Positions 20,296-23,285 of a DNA stretch of 23,285 nt are shown in pieces; within the stretch, counting starts at the first letter, position 1; every line of letters starts with the position of its first letter. The position numbers and the translations under genes are program-made. The notes under the pieces are model-generated. The model had not been told where the DNA came from and searched no databases. It was given only the letters and a program-made list of their open reading frames with translations. Origin of the DNA: Acidobacteriota bacterium (lineage in GTDB: Bacteria > Acidobacteriota > Blastocatellia > Pyrinomonadales > Pyrinomonadaceae); assembly GCA_963169175.1 (NCBI GenBank), contig CAUJFK010000199.1, forward strand, positions 1 to 23,285. Direction: 5' to 3'.

Positions 20296-22029
20296 ATGAC
20301 CAGGAAGTCCCTTTTCGTTCTCGCAATTGCTTTGCTGTCGATATCGACAGTTGCAGCTTCGTCCGGCAACAACAGATCATCTGTTCGCTCGAACCGCGAT
20401 CAGAAACGGTTGAACATTAAGGTCGTTCCGTGGGGCCCAACTCAGATCGACGTTGATTCCGCCCATCAGCGTGCCGCCGCAAGCGCGGTCGTCCGCCGTG
20501 AGCTTAGTGGCGCAAATTACCGCGAGGTCGGTTTTGAGTACGTTTACGATTCCGCCGAGACAAAGTCCCAGGCTCCCCGCCCACCCAAAGGCTTCCGGGT
20601 GATCTATTACAACTATTCGACCGATATGACGCTGTACGCCGACGGTGATTTTGCCGGTAACGAGCCAATCACGGCATATTGGACAAACGAGATTCCGGGC
20701 CTAAGTGAATCGGAGATACTGGCGGCCTTCCAGGTGCTTGACCAGGATGCAAAATTCCGCGGCCTTCGCGCGGCGAAAAAGGCCGCTTACTATCAGGCGA
20801 TGCCGCCGACAACGGTCATCGACGGCGAACGGCTAATCAATATCGGCGTCGGCGATCCGGCGACGGGTGCGTACAAGATCGTCGGTATCAGTTTTAAGAA
20901 CAACAAGGTAGTCAATTATGCCAATGGTGCTCCGCCGACCTCGATCGCCGCGCCGGAATCATGCGGTGTAGGTGATGCCGGACAGTTGCCGAGCGGAAAC
21001 GGCGTGGCGGGCCAGGCAACGCTGACCGTCAATGACACGGGCGGAAATCCGCTGTGGGAAATGATGGTCGTGCGGCCATCGTCATCATCGGGCCGCAACT
21101 TTGAGCGGTCGGGCCTTGAGGTCCGCGATGTCAAATACAAAGGGAAAATGGTGCTCAAACGCGGCCACGTTCCTATCCTTAACGTCAAATACGTCGCCGG
21201 TTGCGGCCCGTACCGCGATTGGCAGTACGAAGAAAATAACTTCAATGCACCGGAAGAAGGTGCGCAGAACCCGGCACCGGGCATCCGCATTCTTGCTCCG
21301 GGGCAAGTAGCGACCACGATCGTCAACACCCGCAACGATACCGGAAATTTTCACGGCGTCGCCATCTATACCGCGGACACCGGGAACGGCCAGGAAGTTG
21401 TCCTTGTCAGCGAAATGAGTGCCGGCTGGTACCGTTATTCAATGGAATGGCGGTTTGCAGCCGATGGAACGATCCGCCCGCGTTATGGTTTTGGATCTAT
21501 CTCCGATCCGTGCGTGTGCATTCAGCGAACACACCACACTTACTGGCGATTTGATTTCGATATCGTAAATCCGGAGAACAAGGTGTTCATGCTCGACCGC
21601 GGCCGAAAATATAGAAAACCGATCGAGACTGAGACCGCGTTCTTCAAAAGCCCGTTGACCAGCCGCAGCGTGCTTATCCAGAACGCGAACGGTGACGAGG
21701 CATATCAGCTAGTCCCTGGCTCGAACGATGGCAGGGTGACCGACAACGACGGCAATCTTTTTGACGCCTATGGTGCCGGTGATTTCTGGGTAATGCGTTT
21801 TAAGGGCACGTCGGCCGCTCCCGGTGAACTCGATGATACGGACGGGCCGCTTTATCCTGGTGCAAATCTTGCCCCGTGGGTCAACGGCGAATCGACAAAC
21901 GGCGAAGACATCGTCGTCTGGTACGCCGGCCATCAAGTGCGTCAGGACGATTCAAGCCGGAGCCCAAGGCCGCAGGTTCTGTCGGGCATACACGTCATGG
22001 GTCCAACACTGCGGCCTGTGCTATGGTAG
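20296..22029 (+). CDS. Exported copper-amine-oxidase-like protein with altered active-site motifs
   Basis: The 577-residue product has a signal peptide (positive TRK, then LFVLAIALLSISTVAAS) and a good AAGGAG (20285-20290) before its ATG. The region about 280-577 follows the copper amine oxidase catalytic domain by eye. RSGLEVRDVKYKGKMVL corresponds to the REGLVLHDVRY-type strand. NNFNAPEEG corresponds to the FDAGEDG catalytic-base loop, with Asn317 in place of Asp. GWYRYSMEWRFAADGTI corresponds to the GNYDYGFYW cofactor motif, where Tyr379 is kept but its neighbours are Trp and Arg. RTHHTYWRFDFDI (His413, His414) and DIVVWYAGH (His546) lie where copper histidines are expected. Classic enzymes oxidise primary amines using a self-made quinone; whether this one does is doubtful. 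The assignment is from motif order only. Confidence 0.65.
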   Translation: MTRKSLFVLAIALLSISTVAASSGNNRSSVRSNRDQKRLNIKVVPWGPTQIDVDSAHQRAAASAVVRRELSGANYREVGFEYVYDSAETKSQAPRPPKGFRVIYYNYSTDMTLYADGDFAGNEPITAYWTNEIPGLSESEILAAFQVLDQDAKFRGLRAAKKAAYYQAMPPTTVIDGERLINIGVGDPATGAYKIVGISFKNNKVVNYANGAPPTSIAAPESCGVGDAGQLPSGNGVAGQATLTVNDTGGNPLWEMMVVRPSSSSGRNFERSGLEVRDVKYKGKMVLKRGHVPILNVKYVAGCGPYRDWQYEENNFNAPEEGAQNPAPGIRILAPGQVATTIVNTRNDTGNFHGVAIYTADTGNGQEVVLVSEMSAGWYRYSMEWRFAADGTIRPRYGFGSISDPCVCIQRTHHTYWRFDFDIVNPENKVFMLDRGRKYRKPIETETAFFKSPLTSRSVLIQNANGDEAYQLVPGSNDGRVTDNDGNLFDAYGAGDFWVMRFKGTSAAPGELDDTDGPLYPGANLAPWVNGESTNGEDIVVWYAGHQVRQDDSSRSPRPQVLSGIHVMGPTLRPVLW

Positions 22030-22053
22030 CTCGAACATGAAGTTAGTATTCTT

Positions 22054-22710
22054 ATGAAGAAAAACATTCTGTTCCGTGCGGCGGTTGCACCTATTCTACT
22101 TCTTCTAGGTCTAGTTGCAACCTTTACTTCAACAGGCGAAAGTACGCTTGCTCAAGAGCAACGCGCGGGCCGTGCGGCAGCAACTCCGGAGAGTTTTTCC
22201 GATCTTGAAGTTGTCCTTAAAAAAAGGATTAGTGCCCTAGCTGATACGGTTGAGTCGGCGGTAGTGGAGAACGAACCATCGTGGAAGCTAAAGAAAAAGA
22301 TCTCGGATCGGTTGTCAGAGGGAATTTCGCCCCAATCGCGCGGCGGCGGTAAATTCTTTGGCGCGTCGGCTTATTTACGATTTGAAAGGCGAAGTGTTGT
22401 CGTGAAAATCGAGATCAGGTCCGGAGAACCGTCGACTGAAGAGGAAACCTCGTCAAGCATGAAGCTCGGGTTGAGTAGAATTAGTCGCGGGGTGATTAAG
22501 CCCTTGGCTGGGATCGGCGATGAAGCAGTCATGGTCTCAGACGTCCTCGAGAGTAGAAACAATTCAGTTTACGTAAAATTCAGAAGCGACAAAACACTTA
22601 TCGAAGTTGGCGTGGACAGCCCAAATGGAGGTAAGAATTTGCACGAACAGATTGCGCGAGCGATAACTCAAATAGTAGATTCAGCGATCAGGGATTTGAA
22701 GAATGAGTAA
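22054..22710 (+). CDS. Hypothetical exported protein, 218 aa
   Basis: I do not recognise this protein. Residues 1-34 are a signal peptide (MKKNILFRAAVAPILLLLGLVATF, with a likely cleavage near TLAQ). The mature part starts with a disordered stretch, then a helix (SDLEVVLKKRISALADTVESAVV) and a mixed alpha/beta domain with alternating strands (ASAYLRFERRSVVVKIEIRSG, SVYVKFRSDKTLIEVGVDS) and a C-terminal amphipathic helix. No cysteine or catalytic motif stands out. It lies 24 bp after the amine-oxidase-like gene and overlaps the next gene by 8 bp, so the three probably form one transcript. Its base composition is visibly more A/T-rich than its neighbours, a mild hint of different origin. Confidence 0.75.
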   Translation: MKKNILFRAAVAPILLLLGLVATFTSTGESTLAQEQRAGRAAATPESFSDLEVVLKKRISALADTVESAVVENEPSWKLKKKISDRLSEGISPQSRGGGKFFGASAYLRFERRSVVVKIEIRSGEPSTEEETSSSMKLGLSRISRGVIKPLAGIGDEAVMVSDVLESRNNSVYVKFRSDKTLIEVGVDSPNGGKNLHEQIARAITQIVDSAIRDLKNE

Positions 22711-23285
22711 ACTGTGGATGCCGAGTAGGTCTTTACTCGAATTTTTTACCTTAGTTTTCACGCTTACCGTTGTCGTCGTTGCAGCTCCGCAACCGACGCC
22801 GACACCCGCCGGCAAGCCGTCCATTACCGAAAACCTCGGCCTGATCGCGAGCGGCAGAACACTGGCAGACCTGGAATCCGATATCCGGACGCGTCTTCAG
22901 CGGCCTGAACTTCGCCGGGGCCAGGTCGGGATCAAGATCGTATCGCTGAATACGGGCAAGGTCGTGTTCGAAGAGAACGCTGAGAAATATTTCATGCCCG
23001 CCTCGAACATGAAGAATTTCACGGTGGCGACGGCGCTTGAAAAATTGACGCCCGACTACCGCTTTGTCACAAGCGTTTTCGCCCGAGCGATACCGGATGC
23101 AAGCGGTACGATCACAGGCGATCTTCGCATCTACGGGCGCGGCGATGTTTCCCTCTCGACAGCCTTCTTTCCGACCGCGGCGGAATTGGCTGCTGCCGGA
23201 AGCGTTCAGAACGGCACATCTACATCGGGCGTCGATGCGGTTTATTACCGGGGCATCGACAGGCTTATCGACAAGATCATTGCCG
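22703..23285 (+). CDS. PBP4-type D-alanyl-D-alanine carboxypeptidase/endopeptidase (S13), 3' truncated by window edge
   Basis: The frame opens at ATG 22703 inside the end of the previous gene (ATGAGTAA overlap, typical of translational coupling) and runs off the window after 194 codons. Residues 10-28 are a hydrophobic export signal followed by a Pro/Thr linker (APQPTPTPAG). The segment VGIKIVSLNTGKVVFEENAEKYFMPASNMK contains the active-site tetrad SxxK as Ser101-Asn-Met-Lys104, and VATALEKLTPDYRF then TITGDLRIYGRGDVSLS are typical of PBP4 (DacB) family S13. These periplasmic enzymes trim or cleave peptide cross-links in peptidoglycan. The later SxN and KTG motifs lie outside the window. Confidence 0.92.
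   Translation, partial: MSKLWMPSRSLLEFFTLVFTLTVVVVAAPQPTPTPAGKPSITENLGLIASGRTLADLESDIRTRLQRPELRRGQVGIKIVSLNTGKVVFEENAEKYFMPASNMKNFTVATALEKLTPDYRFVTSVFARAIPDASGTITGDLRIYGRGDVSLSTAFFPTAAELAAAGSVQNGTSTSGVDAVYYRGIDRLIDKIIA

Overview
The window is a roughly 55% GC bacterial chromosome segment with densely packed genes on both strands. It has no integrase, transposase or phage gene, so it reads as core chromosome rather than an island. Gene content and protein style suggest a soil or aquatic Gram-negative bacterium. My best guess is Acidobacteriota (Blastocatellia-like). The basis is a hrcA-grpE-dnaK-dnaJ block in that order, a cobalamin-dependent ribonucleotide reductase, lipoproteins, and intergenic inverted repeats of a kind I associate with such genomes. 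The taxonomic guess is inference from memory; no marker gene here proves it.

Layout. 1-2365: the end of an FtsX-type ABC permease facing an unknown helical protein. 2480-4282: rdgB (nucleotide-pool sanitation), tRNA-Pro(UGG) with a clear promoter, an HU-type nucleoid protein with a terminator, then an 82-residue unknown protein preceded by a structured leader of about 177 nt and closed by a second terminator. 4291-6660 (minus strand): a fluoride-riboswitch-controlled fluC fluoride channel followed by a large polytopic membrane protein that may share its transcript. 6709-7158: a YqeY-like protein. 7189-12624 (minus strand): the heat-shock block hrcA, grpE, dnaK, dnaJ, with inverted repeats at hrcA and dnaJ but no canonical CIRCE. 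12642-15891: a SprT/YgjP-like zinc metalloprotease, a large lipoprotein and a 2,4-dienoyl-CoA-reductase-like SDR. 16051-16944: the redox chaperone Hsp33 (hslO). 17211-19953: a class II ribonucleotide reductase (nrdJ) whose promoter overlaps an NrdR box. 20212-23285: an exported cluster made of a divergent copper-amine-oxidase-like protein, a small exported unknown and the start of a PBP4-type D-Ala-D-Ala carboxypeptidase.

Themes. Proteostasis (DnaK system, Hsp33, possibly the metalloprotease) and nucleotide metabolism (RdgB, NrdJ) dominate. Several genes carry readable control elements: the fluoride riboswitch, the NrdR box, palindromes at HU, hrcA and dnaJ, and a possible attenuator ahead of the 82-residue protein.

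The most unusual structural signal is a set of four inverted-repeat elements (about 8467-8522, 14958-15075, 15941-16026, 20039-20140). They share one architecture (arms made of short tandem units such as TTCGTG, CTTTGTG or TCTGCG) but differ in sequence. One of them appears to supply part of a lipoprotein signal peptide. The other leading curiosity is the copper-amine-oxidase-like protein, whose cofactor and catalytic-base motifs look altered.
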